Assembly: GCA_029261925.1 (NCBI GenBank)
Contig: JAJDAJ010000024.1
Coordinates: 29,612-93,611, forward strand
DNA: 64,000 nucleotides
Direction of reading: 5' to 3'
Source: Deltaproteobacteria bacterium
Lineage (GTDB): Bacteria; Myxococcota_A; UBA9160; SZUA-336
The position numbers and the translations under genes are program-made. This document shows, piece after piece, positions 43,191 to 51,570 of this stretch; position 1 is the stretch's first letter, and the number at the start of each line of letters is the position of its first letter. The notes beneath the pieces are model-generated. The model saw only the letters and a list, made by a program, of their open reading frames with translations. It had not been told where the DNA came from and searched no databases.

Positions 43191-45758
43191 TCAGTCGGCC
43201 AGGCCCACCAGCGCCGGGCGGATCCGCCGCGCCAGCCAGGCGGGATGGACGCACGCGAGCGCTGCCGCGAGCAGCGCCGCGCCGACGAGCGCCAGCAGGC
43301 CGTCCCAGGGCACCGCACGCTCGACCTGCCAGCCCATTTGCTCGACGAGCACGTCGATCAGCGGGAACGAGCAGAGCCAGCCGATGGCCAGGCCGGCGGC
43401 GCTGCCGGCGGCCGCGACCAGCATGCCGTCGGCCAGCACCAGGCCGACCAGGAGCCCCCGGGTCGCCCCCGCGACGCGCAGCCGCGTGAGCTCGTGCTCG
43501 CGCTGCATGACCGAGCCGGCGAGCAGGGTGATCATGGCCAGGCCGCCGAGCAGCGCGCTGAATGCCGCCACGATCCAGAGCAGGCTCACGAAGCGCTCGA
43601 AGAAGCGCTGCATCCAGCGCGCGTACTCGCTCGACGGCGTGAAGAACAGCGCCTGGCGCGCGCCGACCGAGCGCCGCGCGCGCTCGATCGCGGCGTCGGG
43701 GTCGCCATCGGGCCAGATCACCATCGACGCGGCGCCGCCGCGCGGCCAGAACCGATCGAAGCTGTCGAGGTCGAGGTGCAGGGCGCCCGCGCTGCCGTAG
43801 TAGTCGCGCACGACCCCCGCGATCTCGAAGCGGGCCGCGCCGCGGGGCGTGTCGAGGGTGAGCCGATCGCCGGCGCCGAGGCCGAAGCGGCGCTCGAAGG
43901 CGTCGGAGACGGCGATGCGCCCCTCGAGCAGGGCGTCGGCGACACGGGGCCACGGCGCGTCGATGCTGGCGAGCCGGCCGCGCTCGCGCAGCACGCCCAT
44001 CGTGCGCCCGAAGAGTGTCACCTCGCGGCCCCGGTACAGCAGGGTCGCATGGATGCTCTCGAGAACGTCGCCCGGCGTCGCGGCGGCGCGCACCTCCCGG
44101 ACCGTCGCGGGCGACAGCAGCTCCCGGCGCGCGCGGTCGAAGGGATCGCCCGCCGTCACGATGATCCCGCCGTCGTAGCGCCCCCCGACCCAGGCGCCGA
44201 AGCTGCGCTCCACGCTGGTCAGCAGGATCAGGATGCTCGAGAGCCCGCCGACGATCCCCGCGATCGAGCCGAGGGTCAGCGCCAGGTGCAGCGGTCGGGC
44301 GCGCAGCGACGCCCCGAGGAACGCGGCGACCGCCGGCGCCAGGGGCTGCAGCGCCGTGGCCGCCCGCTGCAGCAGCGGCAGGCCCAGGGGTCGCACCGTC
44401 CCGACGAGCAAGCCCAGGCAGCCGCCGAAGAGCAGCAGCGCGCGCGCGAGCGCGGGGAGCGGCAGGGCGGCGGCCGCGATCGCCGCCGCGGCGAGCAGGA
44501 GCGCCCGGGTGCGTGCGCGCCGTCCCCGCGGCGGCTCCGGCCCCGCGCGCCTCAGGTTGCCGAGGACCTCGAGCGGCGGCCGCGAGGTGGCCCGCGCCGA
44601 GGGCTCCAGGCTGGAGGTCAGGCTGACCACGAGACCCACCAGCAGCCCCGTCCCCACGGTCGAGGCCGTGAGCCGGATGTGCGCCTCCGGGCCCGCGTCG
44701 AGATGCGAGGACAGACTCGAGAAGAGCTCGAACAGCGGCCCCGCCAGCAGCACGCCCAGGCCGATGCCGGCCGCCGTCCCGAGACCCGAGACGATCGCGA
44801 CGTCGATCCGGACCAGCCGGCGCACGCGTCGAGCCTCCAGCCCCGCGGCCTGCAGGAGCGCGAACTCGCGCGTGCGCGCGTCGACCCAGAGCGACGTGGT
44901 GCCGTGGCCGAGCAGCACGGCGACGCCGACGCCGATCGCGGCCATGGCCCAGACGCCGAGCCGGATCGTGCCGAAGACCTGCTCGGCGAACTCGCTGCGC
45001 GAGGCGGGACGGCGCACGCTGGCCACCCCGGCGACCGCCCGCTCCAGGCGGTGCTGCAGGCGGGCGACGTCGCTGCCGGGCCGGGGGACCACGTCGATGC
45101 GATCGAGCCAGCCCGCGCGCTCGAGATGCTGCTGGAGCGCGTACACGTCCATGGCGGCGATCTGCCCCGCGTACGCGTCGGCCACCCCGCCGGGGCGGAG
45201 GATGCCGCGCACGACCAGCTCGAGCTCGCCCGAGCCCGAGAGCGCGCGCAGGGGCTCGCCGAGCCGCAGGTCCAGCGCGTCGGCGAGCGTGCGCGTGATG
45301 ACGATCGAGTCGAGCTGGCTGATCAGCCGGAGCGGGTCGTCGACCCGCACGTCGTCGGGCTCGAGGCGGTAGCCACGCACGCCGCGGTCCGCGAGCAGGT
45401 CCACGCCCAGCACGCGCAGGGCCCGGCTGCCGCCGCCGGCCGCGGGGAGTCTCAGCGTGGTCGTGAGGATGGGCGACGCGACCTGCACGCCCGGAAGGGC
45501 GGCGATGGTCTCGAGCAGCGCCTCGGGCACGCCCAGCCCCCCCGCCGTCACCTCCAGGCGCGCACGACCGGCGAGTGCGTCGGCGGTGCGCTCGAGCCCG
45601 GACTGCACGCTGCGCGTGCTCATCTCGAGACCCGAGGCGAGCGCGACGCTCGCGGCGATCGCCAGCGCAGTGAAAAACGTCAGCCCGCGCCCGCGCCCCA
45701 GATGCGAGCGCAGCGCGAAGAGCAGCGCGAAGCCCAGTGGCGAGCGGTCGCCGAGCAT
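43191..45758 (-). CDS. ABC transporter permease with two FtsX domains
   Basis: 855 residues from ATG 45758, which overlaps the ATPase stop by 1 base. An N-terminal membrane helix (FFTALAIAASVALASGLEMS) is followed by a large periplasmic domain, a first FtsX block (VFGTIRLGVWAMAAIGVGVAVLLG ... LVRIDVAIVSGLGTAAGIGLG) and a middle pair of helices. A second periplasmic domain and a second FtsX block (LLWIVAAFSALLGGLAMITLLAG ... LVLADGMLVAAAGSAAGLAIG) end it. This is the layout of the fused permeases that pair with LolD/MacB-type ATPases for lipoprotein, antimicrobial or lipid export. The substrate is unknown. Confidence 0.87.
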   Translation of the reverse strand: MLGDRSPLGFALLFALRSHLGRGRGLTFFTALAIAASVALASGLEMSTRSVQSGLERTADALAGRARLEVTAGGLGVPEALLETIAALPGVQVASPILTTTLRLPAAGGGSRALRVLGVDLLADRGVRGYRLEPDDVRVDDPLRLISQLDSIVITRTLADALDLRLGEPLRALSGSGELELVVRGILRPGGVADAYAGQIAAMDVYALQQHLERAGWLDRIDVVPRPGSDVARLQHRLERAVAGVASVRRPASRSEFAEQVFGTIRLGVWAMAAIGVGVAVLLGHGTTSLWVDARTREFALLQAAGLEARRVRRLVRIDVAIVSGLGTAAGIGLGVLLAGPLFELFSSLSSHLDAGPEAHIRLTASTVGTGLLVGLVVSLTSSLEPSARATSRPPLEVLGNLRRAGPEPPRGRRARTRALLLAAAAIAAAALPLPALARALLLFGGCLGLLVGTVRPLGLPLLQRAATALQPLAPAVAAFLGASLRARPLHLALTLGSIAGIVGGLSSILILLTSVERSFGAWVGGRYDGGIIVTAGDPFDRARRELLSPATVREVRAAATPGDVLESIHATLLYRGREVTLFGRTMGVLRERGRLASIDAPWPRVADALLEGRIAVSDAFERRFGLGAGDRLTLDTPRGAARFEIAGVVRDYYGSAGALHLDLDSFDRFWPRGGAASMVIWPDGDPDAAIERARRSVGARQALFFTPSSEYARWMQRFFERFVSLLWIVAAFSALLGGLAMITLLAGSVMQREHELTRLRVAGATRGLLVGLVLADGMLVAAAGSAAGLAIGWLCSFPLIDVLVEQMGWQVERAVPWDGLLALVGAALLAAALACVHPAWLARRIRPALVGLAD

Positions 45759-46471
45759 CAGGCGACCGCGCCGGTGTCCTCGACGATCCGGCCGTCGCGC
45801 AGCGTGACGACGCGGTCGGCGTAGGACGTGGCGTGCAGGTCGTGCGTGACCAGGATCAGGGTCGTGCCGCGCTCGTGCGTGAGCTCGCGGAAGATGCCGA
45901 GGATCTCGTCGCCCGTGCGCGTGTCGAGGTTGCCGGTGGGCTCGTCGGCGAGCAGCAGGTCGGGCTCCGCGACCAGCGCGCGCGCGACCGCCACCCTCTG
46001 CATCTCGCCCCCGGAGAGCTCGTCGATCGCGTGAGCGCAACGGTGCTCGATGCCCAGGCGCTCGAGCAGCGCGTCGACGCGCGGCCGCACCGCGCGCAGG
46101 CGCTGGCCCTCCAGCAGCAGCGGCAGCGCCACGTTCTGGATCACCGTCAGCGTCGGGATCAGGTTGAAGAACTGGTGCACCATCCCCAGGTGCCTGCGGC
46201 GCCAGCGTGCCGCGGCGTCGAGCGACATGGCGTCGATGCGCGCGCCGCAGATCTCCACCCGCCCGGCGCTCGGGCGCAGCAGGCCGCCGAGCACGTGCAG
46301 CAGCGAGCTCTTGCCGCTGCCGCTCGGGCCGAGGACGCAGACGAAGCGTCCGGGCGCGACCTCGAGATCGAGCTTGTCGATCGCGTGCACGGCCGCGCTG
46401 CCGTGGCCATAGATCAGGCGCAGGGCGGACACCTGCACGCCGCGGCCGGGCTCGGGGGCGCTCGCTTGCAT
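45758..46471 (-). CDS. ABC transporter ATP-binding protein (LolD/MacB type)
   Basis: 237 residues: Walker A GPSGSGKSSLLH, Q-loop MVHQFFNLIPTLTV, signature LSGGEMQRVAVARAL, Walker B LLLADEPTGNLD and switch His in LVTHD. The T-G-N-L-D after Walker B is typical of the MacB/LolD/FtsE group that drives FtsX-type permeases, matching the next gene. It is cytoplasmic and divergent from the sigma-54 activator across 179 bases. Confidence 0.93.
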   Translation of the reverse strand: MQASAPEPGRGVQVSALRLIYGHGSAAVHAIDKLDLEVAPGRFVCVLGPSGSGKSSLLHVLGGLLRPSAGRVEICGARIDAMSLDAAARWRRRHLGMVHQFFNLIPTLTVIQNVALPLLLEGQRLRAVRPRVDALLERLGIEHRCAHAIDELSGGEMQRVAVARALVAEPDLLLADEPTGNLDTRTGDEILGIFRELTHERGTTLILVTHDLHATSYADRVVTLRDGRIVEDTGAVA

Positions 46472-46650
46472 CGGCCTCCCTCCTCGACCCCGAAGCTACC
46501 CGTGCCCGTCGCGCGGTGGGGATCCGCGTCCCGCACCGCTTCCGCCGGAATCGGCGAAAGGGTCGAGCACCCGGCAGCCCGCGATTTGACACGCGGCCCG
46601 GCGTTCCGGTGTCATGCAACGGCGGCCCCGGCCGCTTGAGGGAGATCGGG

Positions 46651-47976
46651 GTGGGAGCGCGATCCGTTCTGCTCGTCGACGTGGGCACGCCGCTCTGCGG
46701 ATCGTTGCGCCGCGAGAGCGAGCGGCTGGGGCTCTCGCTGCTGCAGGTCGGGGGCGGCGCCGTCGTCGGCGGCGAGCATGCTCTCTGCGTGATCGAGCTG
46801 GATGCTTCGGATCCGGCGGAACGCCAGCGACTGCGCGTGCTGCGCAAGTCGCTCCGCACCACGCCGGTGTTCGTTCTCGCGCGCGATGTCGACGTCGACG
46901 CCGCTGTCGCCTGCATGAGGCTGGGTGCGGACGACCTGGTCGCGATGCCCGGCGGCGGGTCGGCCGCCGACGATGCGGCGGCGCGGGCACTCGCGCTCGC
47001 CCGTCCGGACGACGATGCCGTCGGCGATCCCCTGGTCGGGCGCAATCGCGCCATCGTCGAGCTGCGCGGCGCGATCGCGGCCGCGGCGCGTGTCGACTCC
47101 ACGGTGCTGCTCCAGGGCGAGACCGGCACGGGCAAGGGGCTCGTCGCGCGGCTCGTCCACGAGCGCTCGCGGCGCGCCTCCGGCGCGTTCGTGCACGTCG
47201 ACTGCGCGGCGCTCTCGCCCGCGCTGATCGAGAGCGAGCTCTTCGGTCACGAGCGCGGCGCGTTCACCGGGGCGACGGCGCTACGGCGTGGGCGCTTCGA
47301 GCTCGCGAGCGCGGGGACGATCTTTCTCGACGAGATCGGCGACCTCGACGAGCACCTGCAGACCAAGCTGCTGCGCGTGCTCGAGGACCGCCGCTACGAG
47401 CGCGTCGGGGGCAGCCGCACTCAGGTGATGCAGGCGCGCGTGATCGCGGCGACCAGCCGCCAGCTGCTCGAGCGCGTACGCGGCGGATACTTCCGGCAGG
47501 ACCTGTACTTCAGGCTCAACGTGATTCCGCTGTCGATCCCGCCGCTGCGGGAGCGGCTCGACGACCTGCCGCTGCTGGTCGAGGCCGGCCTCTCGCGTCT
47601 CTGCGCGCGGCTCGAGCTGCCCCGGCCCTCCGTGTCTCCCGCGCTCTACGATGCCCTGATGGCGCACCGCTGGCCCGGCAACGTGCGGGAGCTGATGAAC
47701 GCACTGGAGCGCATGCTGGTCTGCACGCGCGCCGACGTGCTCGAGCCCGGCGACCTGCCGGAGCTGATCGACGCGGCCGTGCCCCCGGCCCCGCCTGCCG
47801 CCGCGCCGCCGCCGCCCGGCGCGGAGGAACGCGACGAGCCGGCGCGGATCCGTCGGGTGCTGGACGAGACCGGGGGCAACGTGGCGCGTGCGGCGCGACG
47901 CCTGGGCATGGCGCGCGGCACCCTGCGCTACCGCATCCGCAAGCTCGGCCTCCAGGACGCGATCCCGCGGGACTGA
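46651..47976 (+). CDS. Sigma-54-dependent activator with degenerate receiver domain
   Basis: 441 residues from GTG 46651 (GAGGGAG upstream; GTG 46609 and TTG 46636 are in frame). Residues 1-105 have the receiver fold outline (SVLLVDV, CVIELDAS, PVFVLARDVD, MRLGADDLVAMP). However the acidic pair is reduced and the switch Lys is replaced by Met, so phosphorylation is doubtful. The AAA+ core is complete: GETGTGKG, GAFTGA for sigma-54 contact, IFLDEIGDLDE, and HRWPGNVRELMNALE. A Fis-type HTH (NVARAARRLGMARGTLRYRIRKLGL) ends it. It is divergent from the ABC exporter genes, which are possible targets. Confidence 0.9.
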   Translation: MGARSVLLVDVGTPLCGSLRRESERLGLSLLQVGGGAVVGGEHALCVIELDASDPAERQRLRVLRKSLRTTPVFVLARDVDVDAAVACMRLGADDLVAMPGGGSAADDAAARALALARPDDDAVGDPLVGRNRAIVELRGAIAAAARVDSTVLLQGETGTGKGLVARLVHERSRRASGAFVHVDCAALSPALIESELFGHERGAFTGATALRRGRFELASAGTIFLDEIGDLDEHLQTKLLRVLEDRRYERVGGSRTQVMQARVIAATSRQLLERVRGGYFRQDLYFRLNVIPLSIPPLRERLDDLPLLVEAGLSRLCARLELPRPSVSPALYDALMAHRWPGNVRELMNALERMLVCTRADVLEPGDLPELIDAAVPPAPPAAAPPPPGAEERDEPARIRRVLDETGGNVARAARRLGMARGTLRYRIRKLGLQDAIPRD

Positions 47977-47986
47977 CGCGGGATCG
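47960..47986. terminator. Bidirectional terminator-like hairpin
   Basis: Perfect 10-base arms CGATCCCGCG / CGCGGGATCG with a 7-base loop that holds the TGA of the sigma-54 activator gene; the opposing ADH gene ends 12 bases further on. Confidence 0.55.
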
Positions 47987-47997
47987 TCCGGTCGCGA

Positions 47998-49008
47998 TCA
48001 GGGCCGCACGATCACCTTGCACTGGGTGCTGGGCCGGCGCAGCGCCTCGAAGGCGGCCGGCAGCTGCTCCAGCTCGATCAGGTCCGTGATCATGCCGCGC
48101 GGGTCGATGCGCTCGTCGCGCAGCATGTGCAGCGTGTGGCCGAAGTCGCGCCGCTCGTAGAAGGCGACGAACTGCACCTGGAGCTCCTTGGTCAGCGCGA
48201 TCACCGGCACGATCGTGTCGGGCACCATGCACACGCCGACGACGACCACGCGGGAGCGGGGCGCGGCGAGCTCGAAGACCTGCTGCAGCACGCCCGGTAC
48301 GCCGACGCACTCCAGGATCACGTCGGGCTTCCGGCCCGCGATGCGCTCGAAGGCGGGCCCGACCTCTCCGGCGCCGGGATCGATCACCTGCGTCGCTCCC
48401 ATGCGCCCCGCCATCTCGCGGCGGTGCTCCACGAAGTCGCTGACGACGACCTCGCGGGCCCCGGCGTGGCGTGCCCACAGGGTGGTGGCGAGGCCGACGG
48501 GACCGGCGCCGATGATCAGCACGTCGTCGCCCGGGCGGATCCGCCCGCCGTGAACCGCGTGCAGCCCCACCGCGAGCGGCTCGACCAGCGCGCCCTCGTG
48601 CGTGGGCAGGTTCTCCGGCAGCCGGAAGGTCTCGCGCGCGCTCACCAGCACGTACTCGGCGTAGGCGCCCCCGACCGGCCCGAGGCCCGCCCCGCGCAGG
48701 GTCGGGCAGAGGTGGACCGCGCCGGCGCTGCACCAGTGGCAGCTTCCGCAGCCGAGCAGCGGCAGCGCGCAGACCCGCTCGCCGCTCTTCCAGTCCCCGA
48801 CGTCGCGCCCGGTCTCGACGATCTCGCCGGCGAACTCGTGGCCCATGACCATGCCCGCGGGCAGCGGCTGCTCGGACATGTGCAGATCGGATCCGCAGAT
48901 GCCGCAGCCGCCGACCTTCAGGACCAGCTCGCCCGGACCCGGCGTGGGCTCGGGCACGTCCTCGATCGCCAGCGGCTTTCCCTTGCCCTGGAAGACGGCT
49001 GCTCGCAT
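47998..49008 (-). CDS. Zinc-dependent medium-chain alcohol dehydrogenase
   Basis: 336 residues, MDR family. Catalytic zinc site: GGCGICGSDLHM (Cys) and GHEFAGEIVETG (His-Glu). The structural-zinc Cys cluster is in LGCGSCHWCSAGAVHLC, and the coenzyme-binding motif is LIIGAGPVGLATTLWA. The acidic residue after the second strand is D (VVSDF), favouring NAD+. It resembles threonine/sorbitol-dehydrogenase-like enzymes; it is not class III formaldehyde dehydrogenase. It is the third gene of an NTF2-GDPD-ADH run with a 90-base gap before it. Confidence 0.9.
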   Translation of the reverse strand: MRAAVFQGKGKPLAIEDVPEPTPGPGELVLKVGGCGICGSDLHMSEQPLPAGMVMGHEFAGEIVETGRDVGDWKSGERVCALPLLGCGSCHWCSAGAVHLCPTLRGAGLGPVGGAYAEYVLVSARETFRLPENLPTHEGALVEPLAVGLHAVHGGRIRPGDDVLIIGAGPVGLATTLWARHAGAREVVVSDFVEHRREMAGRMGATQVIDPGAGEVGPAFERIAGRKPDVILECVGVPGVLQQVFELAAPRSRVVVVGVCMVPDTIVPVIALTKELQVQFVAFYERRDFGHTLHMLRDERIDPRGMITDLIELEQLPAAFEALRRPSTQCKVIVRP

Positions 49009-49098
49009 CGAGGCTCCTCCGCCGGTGCCGGATGGCGCGACCCGGACCGTGGCTGCAGCCTACACGAACGCCGCCGGCGCGATGCCGGCAGCGCCCGA

Positions 49099-49944
49099 TC
49101 AGGTCGGGCGCGGCGCCAGCAGGCGCTCGGGGTGGTCGGTGCAGATCGCGTCGACGCCGAGGTCGGTCAGGCGCCGCAGCTCGGCGGGCTCGTTCGCGGT
49201 CCAGGTGGCGATCCGGAGCCCCCGCGCGCGCGCGGCGCCCACGCGCCGCGGCGTCACGTCGCGGTGTTCGGGGAACCAGACGTGGCCGCCGCGCGCGACG
49301 ATCTCGTCGAGCACCGTCTCGCCGCCGCCGCGGTGCGCTCCCCGGTGCACGGTGTGCACCCGGCGCAGCTGCGGTGCGAGCCCGCGAGCGCACTCCAGGG
49401 CGGCCCACTCGAAGCTCAGCAGGAGCGAGCGCGACTCCACACCGCGCGCTCGCAGCAGCTCCACGACCCCCCGCGCGAGCGCGTCCGGCGGTGTCGCCTC
49501 GGCTCGCGCGCGCTCCGTCTTCAGCTCGATCCAGAGCTCGAGCTCGGGCGCTCGCTCGCCCGTCAGGTCGATCACCTGCTCCAGCGTGGGGATGCGCTCG
49601 CCGTCGACCGGAGCCTGGTCGGGGTGGCGTCGCGCCTCGGGGCTGGCGGGATCGAGCCGGCCGACGTCGTAGTGGCCCAGCTCGTCGAGCGTCAGCTCGC
49701 GCAGCGGCGGCCCGGGAGCGTCGAGCCAGGAGCCGCCGGGGCCCCGGGTGAGCGCCGGCGCGAGGCGGTAGTCGTGATAGACCACGATCTCGCCGTCGGC
49801 CGTGCGCTGCACGTCGATCTCGATCCCGTGCGCGCCGAGCTCGATCGCGTGCGCCACCGCGGCGAGCGTGTTCTCGGGCCGCAGGCCCGCGCCGCCGCGG
49901 TGTGCGATCACGCGCGGCGGCGTGCGGAGGGGCTCCGGCGGCAT
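49099..49944 (-). CDS. Glycerophosphodiester phosphodiesterase
   Basis: 281 residues, GDPD TIM-barrel. Catalytic pair of His in VIAHRGGAGLRPENTLAA and VVYHDYRL, metal ligands in GIEIDVQRTADGE, then IPTLEQVIDL, LWIELKTE and the closing IATWTANEPAELRRLTDLGVDAICTDHP. It hydrolyses glycerophosphodiesters to glycerol-3-phosphate and an alcohol. No signal peptide is seen, so it is probably cytoplasmic (UgpQ-like). It starts 4 bases after the NTF2-like gene. Confidence 0.93.
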   Translation of the reverse strand: MPPEPLRTPPRVIAHRGGAGLRPENTLAAVAHAIELGAHGIEIDVQRTADGEIVVYHDYRLAPALTRGPGGSWLDAPGPPLRELTLDELGHYDVGRLDPASPEARRHPDQAPVDGERIPTLEQVIDLTGERAPELELWIELKTERARAEATPPDALARGVVELLRARGVESRSLLLSFEWAALECARGLAPQLRRVHTVHRGAHRGGGETVLDEIVARGGHVWFPEHRDVTPRRVGAARARGLRIATWTANEPAELRRLTDLGVDAICTDHPERLLAPRPT

Positions 49945-49948
49945 CGCC

Positions 49949-50404
49949 TCAGCTCGCGCCGAGCTCCTTCTTGCGCGCCAGATAGCCCTGGACCATCTCG
50001 CCGAAGCGGGCCGGGTTGTAGATGTCCTCCTCGTAGGACCACAGACCGTTGCCGGCGTATTTCAGCAGCGTGAAGCAGTAGGCCTGGTGCAGGCTGCCGT
50101 CGCCCGGATCCTCGAAGCGATTCCAGACCTGGCAGAGCACCCAGCCGCGCTCCTCGTCGATCACGTACCACTCGACGGGGAAGTACTTCATCTCGTGGTT
50201 CGGGCTCTCGCCCATGGTCCGCGAGATCCAGCGGCGGATCGCCTCGCGGCCGCCCAGCGTGCCGTAGTGGTGCTCGACGTAGGTCGCGTCCTCGGTGAAC
50301 AGATCGGCCCACTCGTCCCACTTGCCCGTGGTACCGGCGTCGAGCGCCGCTCGCTGGTAGTTCTCGAACGCGGCCTCGAGCTCCTCGCGACTCCACCTGC
50401 CCAT
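49949..50404 (-). CDS. NTF2/SnoaL-like domain protein
   Basis: 151 residues. A cone-shaped alpha+beta fold is suggested by FENYQRAALDAGTTGKWDEWADLFTEDATYVEHHYGTLGGREAI and WISRTMGESPNHEMKYFPVEWYVID. A polar pocket (His, Tyr, Asp) could serve isomerase or hydratase chemistry as in ketosteroid-isomerase relatives, or only ligand binding. ATG 50404. It is co-transcribed with GDPD and is the first gene of that run. Confidence 0.8.
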   Translation of the reverse strand: MGRWSREELEAAFENYQRAALDAGTTGKWDEWADLFTEDATYVEHHYGTLGGREAIRRWISRTMGESPNHEMKYFPVEWYVIDEERGWVLCQVWNRFEDPGDGSLHQAYCFTLLKYAGNGLWSYEEDIYNPARFGEMVQGYLARKKELGAS

Positions 50405-50435
50405 CTGCCGATCTCCCGGGCTCCGGGCCCTGCAC

Positions 50436-50441
50436 TATTCT
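50436..50441 (+). promoter_or_regulatory. Candidate -10 element (TATTCT) for the signalling block
   Basis: TATTCT lies 43 bases before a short leader ORF and 88 before the kinase ATG, at the only A+T-rich point of the divergent gap. No clear -35 box was seen. Confidence 0.28.
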
Positions 50442-50483
50442 ACGCCGGGAGCCGCCGGCGAAGGGCGCCGGTGGAGCTGGAGG

Positions 50484-50522
50484 ATGCCGATGCCCACGCC
50501 CCGGCGACGCGATCGGGACTGA
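50484..50522 (+). CDS. Possible 12-residue leader peptide before the histidine kinase
   Basis: ATG 50484 follows GGAGG and encodes MPMPTPRRRDRD before TGA. The kinase ATG is 6 bases further, in the same frame, with a poor Shine-Dalgarno sequence of its own. Translational coupling through the leader is possible. Confidence 0.3.
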   Translation: MPMPTPRRRDRD

Positions 50523-50528
50523 GCGCAG

Positions 50529-51371
50529 ATGCCGCACTCCGGCGACCCGGCCGACCCCGTGAGCGAGCTGCGCGCGCGCGTGGAGGCGCTGGAGCGCGAG
50601 CTGGCGCGTCGCGACGCGCGGCTCGTGGAGGTCTACGGCGCCTCGGCCGACGAGGTGATCGAGCGAACCGGACGTCTGGCGCTGCTCGGCAGTCTGGCCG
50701 CGGGCATCGCGCACGAGATCAACGGTCCGCTGGGATCGATCGTCGTCAGCAGCGAGCTGGCCCTGATGCAGCTCGACGCGCTGCCCGACCCGCAGCGCGC
50801 GGAGCTGCGCGAGACCCTGCAGCGGCACCTGGACGACGCGCGCCGCGCCGGCCGCATCACGCGCGACCTGCTCGAGCTGGTGCGCGCAGAGCCCGCGCAG
50901 CGGCGTGCGACCGAGCTCGATCCCGTGGTGGCCGGGGCGGTGGAGCGGGCGCGGCGGCTGGCTCCGGGCGAGGTCGAGCTCGAGCTGGATCCCGCCGGCG
51001 AGCCCCTGCTCGTGGGGCTCAGCCCGGGTCAGATCGAGCTGCTGGTGCTCAACCTGCTCGTCAACGCGAGCGACCCCGAGGTCGGCGCGCGCCGGGTGCG
51101 CGTGCAGACGCGGCGCGATGGCGGCGCGGCCTGCCTGCGCGTGACCGACGACGGCCGCGGCGTTCCCGAGGAGCTGCGGCAGCGGATCTTCGAGACGCTC
51201 TACACCACGCGGCCGGGGCGCGGGACGGGCCTCGGGCTCAGCCTGGCGCGGTCGATCGCGGGTGCCCACGGCGGGCAGGTGCTCCTGGAGCCGGCGGGTG
51301 CGGAGCCGGGGTCGAGCTTCCTGGTGCGCCTCCCGCTCGCATCTGGGGCCTTTCCCGGCCAGATCGCTTGA
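50529..51371 (+). CDS. Soluble sensor histidine kinase
   Basis: 280 residues, without membrane segments or a recognisable sensor domain. An N-terminal coiled coil (VSELRARVEALERELARRDARL) leads directly to the dimerisation/phospho-acceptor helix with H62 in AAGIAHEINGPLG. The ATP-binding domain follows: LVLNLLVNASD (N box), VTDDGRGVPEEL (G1), IFETLYTTRPGRGTGLGLSL (F and G2). Input may come through a partner protein. A response regulator follows 199 bases downstream in the same direction and is its likely partner. Confidence 0.9.
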   Translation: MPHSGDPADPVSELRARVEALERELARRDARLVEVYGASADEVIERTGRLALLGSLAAGIAHEINGPLGSIVVSSELALMQLDALPDPQRAELRETLQRHLDDARRAGRITRDLLELVRAEPAQRRATELDPVVAGAVERARRLAPGEVELELDPAGEPLLVGLSPGQIELLVLNLLVNASDPEVGARRVRVQTRRDGGAACLRVTDDGRGVPEELRQRIFETLYTTRPGRGTGLGLSLARSIAGAHGGQVLLEPAGAEPGSSFLVRLPLASGAFPGQIA

Positions 51372-51395
51372 CATTCACTGCCAGTTGACGTTGAC
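51368..51395 (+). promoter_or_regulatory. Three TTGAC motifs in the kinase-regulator gap
   Basis: TTGAC at 51368, 51385 and 51391, the first as TTGACA overlapping the kinase stop codon. They may include a -35 box or regulator half-sites; no -10 box of matching spacing was recognised. The remaining 170 bases of the gap show nothing else. Confidence 0.25.
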
Positions 51396-51570
51396 TGCCT
51401 CGACTCCCGGACAGGGGCAGGCGCGCTGCGCCCCCGGCCTGCCCGAAACGAGCCGGGAAGGGCCGCGCCCGGATGTCGGGCCGGCCGCGGGCCGCCAGGA
51501 AAGACCGACGGATGCCGGTGCTGGCGGGCCGGATGGCAGGCAAGAGACGGGCGACGCGAGGACGGGCGAG

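Noticed and set aside
43245..45824. 859-codon plus-strand ORF opposite the ABC permease
   Set aside because: The permease frame shows membrane helices and FtsX pattern; the opposite frame is charged repetitive sequence.
46472..46650. -24/-12 promoter in the gap between ABC exporter and sigma-54 activator
   Set aside because: No TGGCAC-N5-TTGC-like pair with correct spacing was found on either strand.
47998..49008. Glutathione-dependent formaldehyde dehydrogenase as partner of fghA
   Set aside because: The protein is 336 aa and of sorbitol/threonine-dehydrogenase type; class III ADH is about 370 aa with different zinc-loop motifs.
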